NCBI RefSeq assembly: GCF_021379005.1
Contig: NZ_CP075171.1
Coordinates: forward strand, 1,984,001-2,048,000
Direction: 5' to 3'
Source of the DNA: Leptodesmis sichuanensis A121
Lineage (GTDB): Bacteria; Cyanobacteriota; Cyanobacteriia; Leptolyngbyales; Leptolyngbyaceae
Length of the DNA stretch: 64,000 nt
Position numbers and translations under genes: made by a program. The notes under the pieces were generated by a model. The model saw only the letters and a program-made list of their open reading frames with translations. It was not told where the DNA came from and did no database searches. Of this stretch, positions 45,711 to 56,000 are shown in pieces (within the stretch, counting starts at the first letter, position 1; every line of letters begins with the position of its first letter).

Positions 45711-46250
45711 TTAGTCGTCATCATCTAGCTCATCATGATCTTCTGGCTGATCGTCATCATCTTCGGGTTCCCCGATCATATTAGGATGATTTTCTGGCTG
45801 ATTAGGATGATTTTCTGGCTGATCGTCATCATCTTCGGGTTCTCCGATCATGTTGGGACTGATGAGCGTGATGTCAAATTCGTCGGGTGGAATTGTTAGG
45901 ATTGCATCCCGTTCTAATCGATAATAGACTGCCCGCACTTTAGGGCCAAATACAATTTCGTCCTCATTGTTCAAATCGTGGGCGTGCAACTTACGCCCAT
46001 TAATGAGTAAACCATTTGCACTGGGTTTTCCTTTGGCATCCCCATCTTCAATCCGGTAATAAATCGATCCATCTTTGTGGGTCAACTGCTTCAGGGTGGC
46101 GTGATGGCGAGACACAAACTGAGAGATCAAACGAATGTCGCTTTTTGGATCCCGACCAATGGAGTAAATCGGATTCTCCAGGATAAACTCTCGGCGTCCC
46201 TTATCGTCCTGAATAATTAACAAATGGTGTTGATAGGGTTCTGAAGGCAT
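45711..46250 (-). CDS. FHA-domain protein, acidic repeat tail
   Basis: A 179-residue protein started at ATG 46250, 4 bp after the upstream FHA gene's stop. The FHA domain (about 20-105) has IYSIGRDPKSDIRL, VSRHHATL and NGLLINGRKL, the Gly-Arg, Ser-His and Asn-Gly residues that bind phosphothreonine. The C terminus is a duplicated acidic module (NMIGEPEDDDDQPE, twice), ending in a run of Asp. It is paralogous to the adjacent gene. Such proteins usually receive signals from Ser/Thr kinases; no kinase is adjacent. Confidence 0.88.
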   Translation of the reverse strand: MPSEPYQHHLLIIQDDKGRREFILENPIYSIGRDPKSDIRLISQFVSRHHATLKQLTHKDGSIYYRIEDGDAKGKPSANGLLINGRKLHAHDLNNEDEIVFGPKVRAVYYRLERDAILTIPPDEFDITLISPNMIGEPEDDDDQPENHPNQPENHPNMIGEPEDDDDQPEDHDELDDDD

Positions 46251-46254
46251 TGAA

Positions 46255-46680
46255 TTATCCGTCTTCTGGCTCACCAATCATATTAGGCCCAATTAGTGTG
46301 ATATCAAATTCATCGGGAGGAGATGTCATTACCGCATCCCGCTTGAGTGCCAGATAAGTTGCACTAACATTAGGGCCAAAAACCACTTTGTCCTCGTGCT
46401 GCAAATCATGGGCTTTAAGTTTCCTACCGTTAATTAATATCCCATTGGAACTGGCTTTTCCTCTAGGAACCCCATCTACGATGCGATAGGAAAAAGAGCC
46501 ATCTTCGTTGGGTATTTGCACCAGAGTTGCGTGCCGCCGCGAGACAAACTGGGAAAACAATCGAATGTCACAATTTGGATCACGGCCAATGGAGTATGTT
46601 GGCCCATCGAGGGGAATCTCGAGGCGGCCCTTGTCATCTTCAATAATCAGTATATGGTTTTGGTAAGCAGCAGCAGGCAT
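46255..46680 (-). CDS. FHA-domain protein, 141 aa
   Basis: The FHA domain fills most of the protein (TYSIGRDPNCDIRL, VSRRHATL, NGILINGRKL). It ends PNMIGEPEDG, the same module that is expanded in the neighbour. The near-identical layout and shared FDITLI.PNMIGEPED tail show that the two genes arose by tandem duplication. Transcribed together, 4 bp apart. Confidence 0.88.
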   Translation of the reverse strand: MPAAAYQNHILIIEDDKGRLEIPLDGPTYSIGRDPNCDIRLFSQFVSRRHATLVQIPNEDGSFSYRIVDGVPRGKASSNGILINGRKLKAHDLQHEDKVVFGPNVSATYLALKRDAVMTSPPDEFDITLIGPNMIGEPEDG

Positions 46681-46961
46681 GGGTTCTCTAGCGGCGTAGT
46701 TATCTTCAAAACTCAGGAAGAGCTAATTCTAGAAACAGTCAATCAACCCGCTTTTCAGGATACTCCAATAAAGAGTTATTAACTGGATTGGCAAACTCTC
46801 GCAATTTGAGTCTAGGTAGCTCCGTGCAGCATTCTACAATTTCACCCCAGCGATCGCACATCCGAGTAATTCCGGCAGTTTTTCACCTTCTTGAATACCT
46901 TCTCAGGGAGATCTCTAACTCACTGGATCCCGTTTACTAGAAGTTATTTGGCTGCCAACCA

Positions 46962-49445
46962 TTAGGATTTAGAAGGAGAAAATGTCAAATAAAGTAACAG
47001 AGAATTCATGACAACACTGACTGAACTGAAGGCCATCATGGCTCCTGCCGCTGCCGGACTGAGGAGGATCCCCAGGGTGGGTAACAGGACACCAGCGGCC
47101 AGAGGAATTCCTAAAATATTGTAGGCAAAGGCCCAAAACAAATTTTGCTGAATCTTATTGAAGGTGGCTCGACTGAGACGGATCGATTCCACCACATCGG
47201 TCAGGCGATCGCGCATCAGAATAATACCTGCCGTTTCAGTGGCAACGTCCGTTCCTGAATGCAGGGCAATTCCCACATCTGCCTGAGCCAAGGCTGGGGC
47301 ATCATTGATCCCATCGCCCACCATAGCCACCCGATATCCCTGCTGTTGCAGATTAGCAATCAGGTGAGCCTTGGCTTCTGGTCTAACTTCTGCCAGAATC
47401 GCTTCTGCTGGTAGATTGAGAGCCTGGGCGATCGCGGTTGCCGTTTCCTGGCGATCGCCAGTCAGCATCATCACCTGTAAGCCCATCCGCTTCAGTTCAG
47501 TAACCATCGGTTCGGCATCTGGACGCAGGATATCCAATACGGCAATCATCCCAGCCACGCGATCATTCACTGCGACATAAACCACCGTTTTACCTGCTTG
47601 AGCGAGCGACTGGGCCTGTTGTTGGATTTCCTCATCAACCTTCACCTGATGCTGTTCCAACCAGTCCAATGTTCCTAAAATTACCCGCACGGGCCTCTGA
47701 TCGGGATCAGATACTGCATCTTGCAACACCGTGGCCCCTACTCCAAGGCCGGGAGTGGTGACAAAATCTTGAGCCGGAAGTACGGGCAGTTCCTGCTGTT
47801 GAGCTTGCTGTTGAATGGCGATCGCCAACGGGTGACGGGTACCGCTTTCGACACTGGCGGCGAGTTGGAGGAGAGTGGAGGAGGAGTAGAGGGGTGGGGA
47901 AGTGGATGAGTGGGGGGGTGAGATGACCAGGCAGTCGGTGACGGTGGGTTTGCCTGTGGTGAGGGTGCCGGTTTTGTCGAAGATGATGGTATTGAGATGG
48001 GAAACCCGTTCCAGGATGTCACTACCCCGGATTAACAGGCCACGTTCAGCACCAATGCCGGAACCTACCAGAATCGCTGTCGGAGTGGCAAGACCAAGGG
48101 CACAGGGGCAGGCGACTACCAGTACGGCGATCGCAAGTTTCAGGCTGAGGAGCAGGGGGGACGGGGTGGTGGGATGGTGGGTGAGGAAGTGATGGGACAT
48201 CAGATGGCTACTTCCTATTCCCCAATCTCCAGTTCCTAATACCTCCGGCCAGAGATGAGTGCCGAAGAAGTACCAGAAACAAAAGGTGAGAGTGGCGATC
48301 GTCATCACGCCGTAGGTGAAGTATCCCGCGACTACATCTGCCAGTCTTTGAATCGGCGCCTTCTGGGTTTGGGCCGCTTCCACTAACGCAATGATTTGAG
48401 CCAGAGTGGTGTCCTGTCCGGTACGGGTGGTGCGTAGAGCGATCGTGCCGGATTGGTTCAGGGTTCCTGCTGCTACCAGATCTCCAGGTTGCTTAAAGAT
48501 GGGGATGGATTCTCCCGTTAACATCGACTCATCCACGGTCGTCTGTCCGGCTACTATTTCGCCATCCACCGGAATTTTGTCACCCGGTAGCACTTGTAGC
48601 CATTCTCCCACCCGTACCGAATCTGCCGGAATTTCGATCGCTGCAGAGGCCGTTGGGGATCCACCAGGAGGTGATTCCTGGGCCGGGATCAAACGGGCAA
48701 TTTTGGGTTGCAGGGCCAGCAGAGATTGAAAAGCACTGGCCGCTCGCTGACGGGCCTGTTGTTCTAGAGTGCGCCCCAGCAGGATAAAGCCAACCAGCAT
48801 CACAGGCTCATCAAAAAAGCACTCCCAGCCGAGTTGGGGAAACAGCAACGCAATCAGACTGGTGGTGTAGGCAGTGAGGGTTCCCAAACTGACCAGGGTG
48901 TTCATGTTGGGAGCATTGCGCCGCAATCCCCGCCAACCATCGATCAGCATGGCACGCCCTGGCCCCAGCAAGGCCACGGTGGCCAGACCGCAGTGAAACC
49001 AGATGTTGCTCAAGCCAGGAAGTTTGATCCCGGCCAGCAGTTCCAGGTGTCCCAGAGCAGACAGAAACAGGAGCAGGGTGGCGATCGCCAGTCGCCAGAG
49101 TTGTTGTTGGGTTTCTAATCTGCGCCGCTCTTGAATATCAATCTGGCCAGTTGAGGTGCGATCGCCCACTGGCAATCGAGGTTGGGAGGGGAATCCGGCT
49201 GCTGTTAACTTTTCCGCCAGCTTGACAGGATTGGCCGTACCCGGTTGATATTGCACCGTCGCCACTTCTGTTGCCAGATTCACCGTGGCCGACACCACCC
49301 CTTCGCACTGGGTCAGTTCCTGCTCTACAGCCCGCACACAACCCGCACATTTCATTCCGGTTACGTCGATGGCGATCGTTCGGGCCAAGGCTGGAATCAC
49401 TACCTCAGGGGCCATCTCTGAGGGACTTGAAACCGATTGCGTCAC
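46962..49445 (-). CDS. ctaA: Copper-transporting P-type ATPase, CtaA-like
   Basis: An 827-residue P1B ATPase starting at GTG 49445; ATG 49412 is an alternative. The N-terminal metal-binding domain has GMKCAGCV (about 30-37), the ion-channel helix CPCALG, the phosphorylation motif DKTGTLT, and the hinge GDGINDAPAL. In cyanobacteria the GMKCAGC form fits CtaA, which carries Cu(I) inward for delivery to thylakoid plastocyanin and oxidase; PacS is the alternative. Two odd low-complexity stretches (about 405-430, Gly/His/Thr/Pro; about 505-520, Ser/Pro) come from repeat-like DNA. Confidence 0.85.
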   Translation of the reverse strand: MTQSVSSPSEMAPEVVIPALARTIAIDVTGMKCAGCVRAVEQELTQCEGVVSATVNLATEVATVQYQPGTANPVKLAEKLTAAGFPSQPRLPVGDRTSTGQIDIQERRRLETQQQLWRLAIATLLLFLSALGHLELLAGIKLPGLSNIWFHCGLATVALLGPGRAMLIDGWRGLRRNAPNMNTLVSLGTLTAYTTSLIALLFPQLGWECFFDEPVMLVGFILLGRTLEQQARQRAASAFQSLLALQPKIARLIPAQESPPGGSPTASAAIEIPADSVRVGEWLQVLPGDKIPVDGEIVAGQTTVDESMLTGESIPIFKQPGDLVAAGTLNQSGTIALRTTRTGQDTTLAQIIALVEAAQTQKAPIQRLADVVAGYFTYGVMTIATLTFCFWYFFGTHLWPEVLGTGDWGIGSSHLMSHHFLTHHPTTPSPLLLSLKLAIAVLVVACPCALGLATPTAILVGSGIGAERGLLIRGSDILERVSHLNTIIFDKTGTLTTGKPTVTDCLVISPPHSSTSPPLYSSSTLLQLAASVESGTRHPLAIAIQQQAQQQELPVLPAQDFVTTPGLGVGATVLQDAVSDPDQRPVRVILGTLDWLEQHQVKVDEEIQQQAQSLAQAGKTVVYVAVNDRVAGMIAVLDILRPDAEPMVTELKRMGLQVMMLTGDRQETATAIAQALNLPAEAILAEVRPEAKAHLIANLQQQGYRVAMVGDGINDAPALAQADVGIALHSGTDVATETAGIILMRDRLTDVVESIRLSRATFNKIQQNLFWAFAYNILGIPLAAGVLLPTLGILLSPAAAGAMMAFSSVSVVMNSLLLYLTFSPSKS

Positions 49446-49572
49446 GTCACACCTGAAAAAATAAGGACTTCTTCTTTGAGCGTAGAAGAAATCCTACAGG
49501 ATTGCAGACTTTACAGCCAGGTTTCTTTAGAAAGGGAAAAGGGGGATTGGGGATCAGGGATCAGGGGATCCA

Positions 49573-50232
49573 CTACTCACCTGCCAACAGATCCGACCCC
49601 AACCCAACAATGTCTGCGTAGGCAGCAGCGATCGCACAGAAGGACAGTGGAATTGACACCAGAAGACCTACTCCTAGAAGTAAGGCTCCGGCCACATTCA
49701 TCAGGAACAACACCAGGGCAAATCCAAAGAAGGAAAACCAGTTTTTGGTAATTAACTTACGGCTGGCTTCCATCGCTGTCCAAAAGTCCATCCGTTGAGC
49801 GACTGCAAAAGGTAGGGCGAACATATAGGCTACCGCCAAATAAATCCCTGGCAGAATCAATAGAACAAAACCCAGACCAATTAAGATTCCTGAAATTAAG
49901 TTGAGCAGAAAGAAAGGAAGAAAATTTTTAAATCCCTGGAAGAAATCGGCAAATTCGGGAAGGCGATTTCTAATTTGCTTGAAGGCGACAATATACCAGC
50001 CTGCGTAAAGAGGGCCTGTGACAATCAAACTGATGATCGTTCCCAAAGGAGAAGCTGATTCATTCAGTTTGCCTAAAACTACACCTAAGAGAACAAGAAT
50101 AATAGCAAAGGCAATATAACCTCCAGCATTCTTCTTAAAAAGTTGCCATCCTTGACTGATATAGTCTCCGATTTTGACGGTATAGCCCCGCTGAATCAGA
50201 TCATTCACGCCTTCTAATCCTCGGCTTTCCAT
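49573..50232 (-). CDS. Polytopic membrane protein, 219 aa (DUF975/YciC-like)
   Basis: About six hydrophobic segments (for example YIAFAIILVLLGVVLG, LISGILIGLGFVLLILPGIY and FFGFALVLFLMNVAGALLL). The layout, with GDYISQGWQLFKKN at the N terminus and a conserved LPGIYLAVAYMFALPF, is like bacterial membrane proteins of the DUF975/glycerophosphoryl-diester-associated type. No function can be assigned. Confidence 0.65.
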   Translation of the reverse strand: MESRGLEGVNDLIQRGYTVKIGDYISQGWQLFKKNAGGYIAFAIILVLLGVVLGKLNESASPLGTIISLIVTGPLYAGWYIVAFKQIRNRLPEFADFFQGFKNFLPFFLLNLISGILIGLGFVLLILPGIYLAVAYMFALPFAVAQRMDFWTAMEASRKLITKNWFSFFGFALVLFLMNVAGALLLGVGLLVSIPLSFCAIAAAYADIVGLGSDLLAGE

Positions 50233-50668
50233 CCCTTTTAGCCTCCAGAAAACAGCATACGTAATGAGGATTTCCGTTGTTCTCGACCAATTTGAAGCGA
50301 ATTTGCTTCAATATTTGAATTCTTAATCTCTATCGGAAATCTCTACTCCGCTAGTGTATCCACTTACATTGAAATAAACGTCAACCGTTACATCTCCGCA
50401 ATTTATCTTTAACCAAATCTACACATCAGGCTGTCGCAAATTCTGCCTGAGCAAGGGTAGAGCCAGGAAGGGAGCATGAATTGCAAAAGGATTTCTGTGT
50501 AGGAAAATCTTCTATGGTCCAAATATTGCCTTAGAAGAAATTTCTGGCTTAGAAAAACTTAGAGGCCAGAGGTTAACCGCAGTCACCGGAGTGTTAGAAG
50601 GATTGATAATCCAGGTTTACAGTGCGCCTGAAGGGTTGCCAACAAAAGAACTGCAAAGGACGGAGCCA
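50233..50668. other. 436-bp intergenic region with an open frame reading into the next gene
   Basis: The frame of the 50669 gene is already open from about 50486. It reads protein-like sequence (KIFYGPNIALEEISGLEKL and then LTAVTGVLEGLIIQVYSAP) but with no ATG; GTG 50591 is the only likely alternative start. It could be the tail of a degraded gene fused upstream. Nothing else recognised. Confidence 0.4.
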
Positions 50669-50989
50669 ATGAAGTCACAAGTTATCAAACGGGGCACGAT
50701 CTCCAGCCTACTATCTCCCCTCATTCTGGTCAGCAGTAATCCAACGTGGGCCTTACCACCTGCCCAAGACACTCCTGAAGAAGTGTTGCGGACGGAGATT
50801 ATTTTAGATGCCCGATCGCCCGTGGATGGTAGACCCATGAATCCGGCGGAGTATGCCGCACTGCAAGCCGAGCAACAGGCTCCCTATCATCCCCCTGCGC
50901 CTCTAACCTCCAAAGTTAGATCCACTGTGACCCTGCTGAAAGTGCGTAAATTCATCAAAACCTATCTACCGTTTATTCCAATGAAATAG
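50669..50989 (+). CDS. Small exported protein, 106 aa
   Basis: Started at ATG 50669 behind aaagga. The N terminus looks like a signal peptide (MKSQVIKRGTISSLLSPLIL, cleavage perhaps after TWA). The mature part contains EVLRTEIILDARSPVDGRP and MNPAEYAALQ, a pattern I associate with small cyanobacterial hypothetical proteins, and a basic C terminus. Function unknown. Confidence 0.6.
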   Translation: MKSQVIKRGTISSLLSPLILVSSNPTWALPPAQDTPEEVLRTEIILDARSPVDGRPMNPAEYAALQAEQQAPYHPPAPLTSKVRSTVTLLKVRKFIKTYLPFIPMK

Positions 50990-51095
50990 AAGGGCATTGG
51001 TCAGTGGCCTTTTATCAGTTGTCCTGCGTCAGTTGTAACCTGTTTCCCTTTACTCCTCTCCCACCCTCTCACCTCACCCTCCGATCATCCTCAAA

Positions 51096-52805
51096 TCAAC
51101 GGGCGGGAACACTCCACCAGGCGATCGCATAGGGCTGAACGGGTTCGTTTACTCGCTTCATAAACTGCACCCGAATTTTGTACCGTCCGGTTGCTGGAAC
51201 TTTGTGAAAGATGTGTTGCACACTATCCACATCGCTGATGGACGACCAGATACTTCGTTTTGGGTCATTATCCTCAGCCCGCATGAGATAGAGATAAAGG
51301 GTATTCAGACCGCGATCGCGAAATTCGTCACCCAATTCATAGCGATCGGTACGATTCTTGTCGATTAGTTCTACCAATCGATTCCAGGCCAGGGTAATGG
51401 AGACATAACTGCCCCCCTGTAACGGTTTGTCAAACACATAATCGCGGTAGGCAGGAGTCGCGAGGGGGGAAGATGGAGTATCTGGGGCAGCTATGGTTCT
51501 GTAGTCCCAACCGATCGCAGGAATGGGGTGTTCTGGATGCCACTGGCCAGGACTAAATTGCTGATAGGCACGGAAGGCGTTGAGTTGTCCTGTTCCCATT
51601 TGAATGTGGAGAGGAATTTTGGGATTTTGGGAGGTATCAGCCTCTATCCAGGTGCGATTGTTTTTATCCAAAATCGTGCGGCTCATGCCCAGCGTTAAGC
51701 CGTCCCCCTGATCCTTCAGCTTGTCGGTTGAGTTCAACAAAATAGCCTTCATCACTTCTGCGCGACGAGCATCCAGAGTCCAGGGCAGGGAGCAACCGGA
51801 ATCAGATTTACAACTCTGGCGCAATTGGCGATCGCCATATTCCTGTAACAGGGCTACCGTTCCCGTAACATGAGGGGCCGCAAAACTGGTACCAGAGGAG
51901 GTCGTCACGCTACCGTTGGGGTTAACCAGGGACACTTCATTTCCGGGAGCAACGAGGCCAATAGAACGACGGGGGCCAACATTGCTCTCCTGACCTTCCA
52001 CGGCTCCAAAGGCCGGATCCCCCAGGTTGGCAAAATCCACCCTGGCAAAGACATCCTGAATCCGTGTGGTAAAGGCCACATTGATGCCATTGTAATTATC
52101 GGTTGGAATGGAAATGCCACCGCGTCCCTGATTTCCGGCCACGACATACAGCACGTTATGCACGCGGCTCGACCAATCGACACATTGAGTTAACAAGGCA
52201 TTACCATCTAATTGAGCTTTGGGCCGAGGATCGTGACGGAGTGCTTCCCCAAAACTGAAGTTAATCGCTCGCACATCACCACCATTCTGTAAGGCAATAT
52301 GTTGGGCCGAGAGGCATTCCTCTGGCTGACCATACCGCTTAGGGGTACCTGCCGCTGAGGAATACAGACGGGCATCGGGAGCCACACCCCGCATCAGTTT
52401 GGCTGAACTGAGGATAATGCTGGCCACATTCTGAGCATGGCTGTCTGCCGTATTCATGCGGGCCAGAGAATCCTGGTAAAACACCTGCGTCGGACTCATG
52501 ACCTGATTTTTAGAGACAGCCTTATCAATCCCGAACTGACCAGGACGACCAATTTCTACCTGACCGATCGCGATCTTACGTCCCGTCAGGTTATAAGGAG
52601 CCTTCTGCAGCCGTAGAGCATCAATCCCCATTTCTCCAACAGAACTGGAGCGCAAAGGTTTGACAGCAACCTTAGCTAACCCTGGCAGCAGCAGACGATC
52701 GCTGGCACAACAGGCGATCGCGGCTAACGTCAGCACTCCCAATCCCCAACCCACACGCTGAATCCCTGTCAGCCTTGCTTGCCCCTTCACAGTCCTACTA
52801 TCCAT
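51096..52805 (-). CDS. S8 (subtilisin)-like protease with altered Asp site
   Basis: A 569-residue protein, ATG 52805, with an N-terminal hydrophobic signal (about 18-35). The His site is SHAQNVASI, the oxyanion Asn is in VVAGNQGRG and the Ser site is SGTSFAAPHVTG, in S8 order. Where VAVIDTG should carry the catalytic Asp the sequence is IAIGQVEIG, so Glu or no acid replaces it. A C-terminal beta-rich domain follows. Exported, possibly catalytically altered. I believe similar proteins occur in other cyanobacteria. Confidence 0.85.
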   Translation of the reverse strand: MDSRTVKGQARLTGIQRVGWGLGVLTLAAIACCASDRLLLPGLAKVAVKPLRSSSVGEMGIDALRLQKAPYNLTGRKIAIGQVEIGRPGQFGIDKAVSKNQVMSPTQVFYQDSLARMNTADSHAQNVASIILSSAKLMRGVAPDARLYSSAAGTPKRYGQPEECLSAQHIALQNGGDVRAINFSFGEALRHDPRPKAQLDGNALLTQCVDWSSRVHNVLYVVAGNQGRGGISIPTDNYNGINVAFTTRIQDVFARVDFANLGDPAFGAVEGQESNVGPRRSIGLVAPGNEVSLVNPNGSVTTSSGTSFAAPHVTGTVALLQEYGDRQLRQSCKSDSGCSLPWTLDARRAEVMKAILLNSTDKLKDQGDGLTLGMSRTILDKNNRTWIEADTSQNPKIPLHIQMGTGQLNAFRAYQQFSPGQWHPEHPIPAIGWDYRTIAAPDTPSSPLATPAYRDYVFDKPLQGGSYVSITLAWNRLVELIDKNRTDRYELGDEFRDRGLNTLYLYLMRAEDNDPKRSIWSSISDVDSVQHIFHKVPATGRYKIRVQFMKRVNEPVQPYAIAWWSVPAR

Positions 52806-52867
52806 CAACTTAATCAGTTTAAGAAATAGCCTAACGGCAGAACCGGGTGTTCAACAACTTGATCTGC

Positions 52868-52900
52868 TAAATCCAGTCCAGCGAGAGAACGGTAGCGATC
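52868..52900. repeat. Dispersed palindromic repeat, family A, half copy
   Basis: The left arm only (aatccagtccagcgagagaa), followed by acggtagcgatcgcaac. It lies between the protease gene and the accessory island. Confidence 0.5.
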
Positions 52901-53019
52901 GCAACCTAACGGTGAATTGCAGCGGCGGCAGACAACCTTGAACTTAACACCAGCGACGTGTTAGCCATCCCTCGTGACTTGTTTAAGCGCTTTCTGTCGT
53001 ATTTCATGATTTCGCCATG

Positions 53020-56000
53020 TCAACTCTGCTCAAATGATTGACTATTAAATTTGAGCGTTCGGCAATTCTCCATGACAGTACGCGCTACATCATCAGGTAC
53101 TCCCTCAGGAATTTCAGCTTCAATCTCCAGAGTAATTTTGACCGTTGCGCCATTCAAGGCGGTGAGATGTTGAATGACCTCGTTCGCGATCGTCGGAGCA
53201 TCTCGGTTAATTCGCATCGCATCAATATCCACATTTCCATAAAATCTACGGAGGATAGGTGGAGTTCCTTCTGTCCCGTCCTGCTCACCATCCTTTATAG
53301 CATTGTCACCAGAACCATCAGATGGTGTACTGCCACCAGTTGTCCCTCCTACGGGAACGGTTATAGTCCCGACCGTGTTAATTGTGATTGCTTGAGCGGT
53401 TTCAGCAGCCAATTGCTTCTGGGCAACCTCCGGCCTTACCAGCAAGCTTTGGGGGCTGATGCAGGGGTTGATGCCCGTTGCGACCTGAAGACCAGCATAC
53501 TTTCCTGTTGCATCATCGAAGCCTTCTGCATAGGCAAAACTATCTGCCCAAATGGTTGAAGCAACGCTACTACGAACAGCTTCCAACAAGACGTTTTGAT
53601 CCTTCAGGCGTGGCAGATAGAGGTATTGGGTCAGATACTCCCAAAATCGCTTGAGGTCGATATGGTTGCTGTCTCGCCAAAGATACTTGTTCAATGCGTC
53701 TCGACAGAGGTTTGACCCAGCATAGTTGGGTAACAAGTCGCCCTCATGCACCGCTTTGCGACTCGCCTGTAAGATGGGGGAATCCTGCCCTTGCAGCCGG
53801 GTTTCCTTCCACTCAATTCCCCCCTGAGCGTCGGGTTGTTCGGGAATCAGGAGCCATTGATAGGTGTCGCGGAGAATGGCATCGACATCCTGGTTGGACT
53901 GCTTGAGTTTGGTGGTGGCCTGGTTGCTTTGAAAGACGTCCAGGTTGAGGGCATCTTTTTCGTCCACGATCGCTTTCCAGGCCAGATATTGGGCGGTGTT
54001 GCGTTCCAGATTTTCAAGTTTGGCTTTATCGGGTGCCAGAAATAGGAGCGTGTTTTTGTAATACCGGGGACCACTGCCTTTATGATTCAGGGCGTTCTCG
54101 ACCCATTGGCGGGCGGGGCTATCGGCGGTGTTTTTGTTGTGGGGATGTTGGGGAGCGAGCACTACTAACCGGACACCCAGGGTGGGATCATCGGGAATGT
54201 CGGCGGTGGTGTCGGGGGCGACATGGACGGCGCTGAATTCGCCCCGGTTTTTGTCGGCTTTGGTATCGGCTTTGAGGCGTTTGATGATTTCTTGCCAGAT
54301 GGGGTAGCGATCGCTCAGGAGTTGCTCGGCACGTTCCTGGGCGGTGCGGTTGACGTTGGGTTGGGTGGAGATCCAGTAGCGGTTGCCGTCGATGTAGAGA
54401 TAGGTGGCTTGATCGGTGAGGCGGCGCAGGGCATCGCCAAAGGTGGCGACGCTTTCTCCGGGTTGGACGCAGCCCAGTTTAATGCGACGATCGTCGAGGC
54501 CGCGATTGGCGGCACGCAGGGTAGGCGCAGACCCCATGTAAACAGTGCGGGCGACACGGCGGCAGGCGGAGTAACGCCCCAGGTTGGGATTGTTGCGATC
54601 GAGGGTGATGGGCAGGGAGTTTGTGCCATCCACATCCTTATCGATGACGGGCAGCCAGTTATCTTCCAGGTAGCGGGTCAGTTCTGACTGTACCTGCGGA
54701 TCGTCCATCGGGATATGGGCAGGCATGATCATCAGGCTCTGGTCATTACGCTCCCAGAGGGAATGGATGACTTTGGCCATCAGCCGCAGGACACCGCGGG
54801 TGCGTTGGAATTTATCGAGGGTAGACCAGTCTGAATAGAGGCGATCGAACAGTTCGGGATGGATGGGGTAGGCGGCCTTCATGCGCCGTTCGTAGTCACT
54901 TTCTTTGCACTCACTCGGAAACTCCTGGCTCTGGGTGCGATACATCTCCATGAAGGCTTTGACGACGGCATCCCGCTGGACAAACAGGCTGGGGTCAACC
55001 GTCGTTTGGAATAAGCGCCGTCGCACAATCTCAAAACTTTCTTCGGCGCTGGCGGGTCGCCAGGGGGATTCCACCCGACCGATCGCGTTTTTGAGTCGAT
55101 CCAGGGCTTCTTTGCCGCGATCGCCGCCAATCTCGATATCCGACGATGGAATACTGACCACCAGCAGGGTATCTCTGGCATTCTTGGCGGATTCGCTGAG
55201 GGTCTGGGCAAAAGTGAATTGGGTATCGAAACTGCCGCCGGGTAAGTCGCTCTGTTCGTGGAGCTGCCGCGCGTAGGACACCCACTCATCAATCAGAATC
55301 AAGCAGGGAGAAAAGCGGTTAAATAATCCCTTAAGGGCATCGCCCGGATTGGTGGAAGTTTCATCCGCTTGCCGCACCAGTTCATAACCCTCGGCTCCGC
55401 CCAGTTGCCAGGCCAGTTCGCCCCATAGGGTTCTGATCAGCGGGCGATTTTGGCTGGCGTGTTCGGGCTTATAGGGCACAATGCCGCTGGGCTGGAGCTT
55501 ATTGCCCACCAGAACGGCCACATTGACATTTTGAGGCGGGGCAGCAATCCCCACGGTCTGAAAGATCAGTTCCATCCCAGGCAAGTCCGAGATTTGCATG
55601 GCCTGACACAGGTGGTAGAGAGCCAGCATGGCGTGGGTTTTGCCACCGCCGAAGTTGGTTTGCAGTTCGATCACCGGATCGCCGCCCTGACCACTCAGCC
55701 GTCGCAGGGCATTGGTGAGCAGTTGTTGCAGTCCGTCGGTGAGGTAGGTGCGGCGATAGAATTCGGTGGGGTCGCGGTATTCGTCGGAGCCTTCATCCAG
55801 ATAGACCTGCCAGAGGTCGGCGGCAAATTCGGCTTGCTGGAAGCGACCAGAGGCAACATCCGGGTGGGGGGTGGCAATTTCGCGCCAGGGTTTGAGGCCA
55901 GCCATGGGTTGGCCCTCGGTGGGAGCCACCACCGCACGCCGAGTTTCCCGCCGCGCTTGGTCTTCATACCGCAGGCGCATTAGCTCTTGTTTCTGTTTGT

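Noticed and set aside
46700-46960. Possible C-terminal gene remnant in the gap between the FHA pair and the copper ATPase (minus strand, IQEGEKLPELLG)
   Set aside because: Only about 20 codons look protein-like and there is no start; too weak to list.
54223-54687. Long plus-strand frames opposite the DUF499 gene
   Set aside because: Gly/Ala-rich shadow of the other strand, with no start signal or family.
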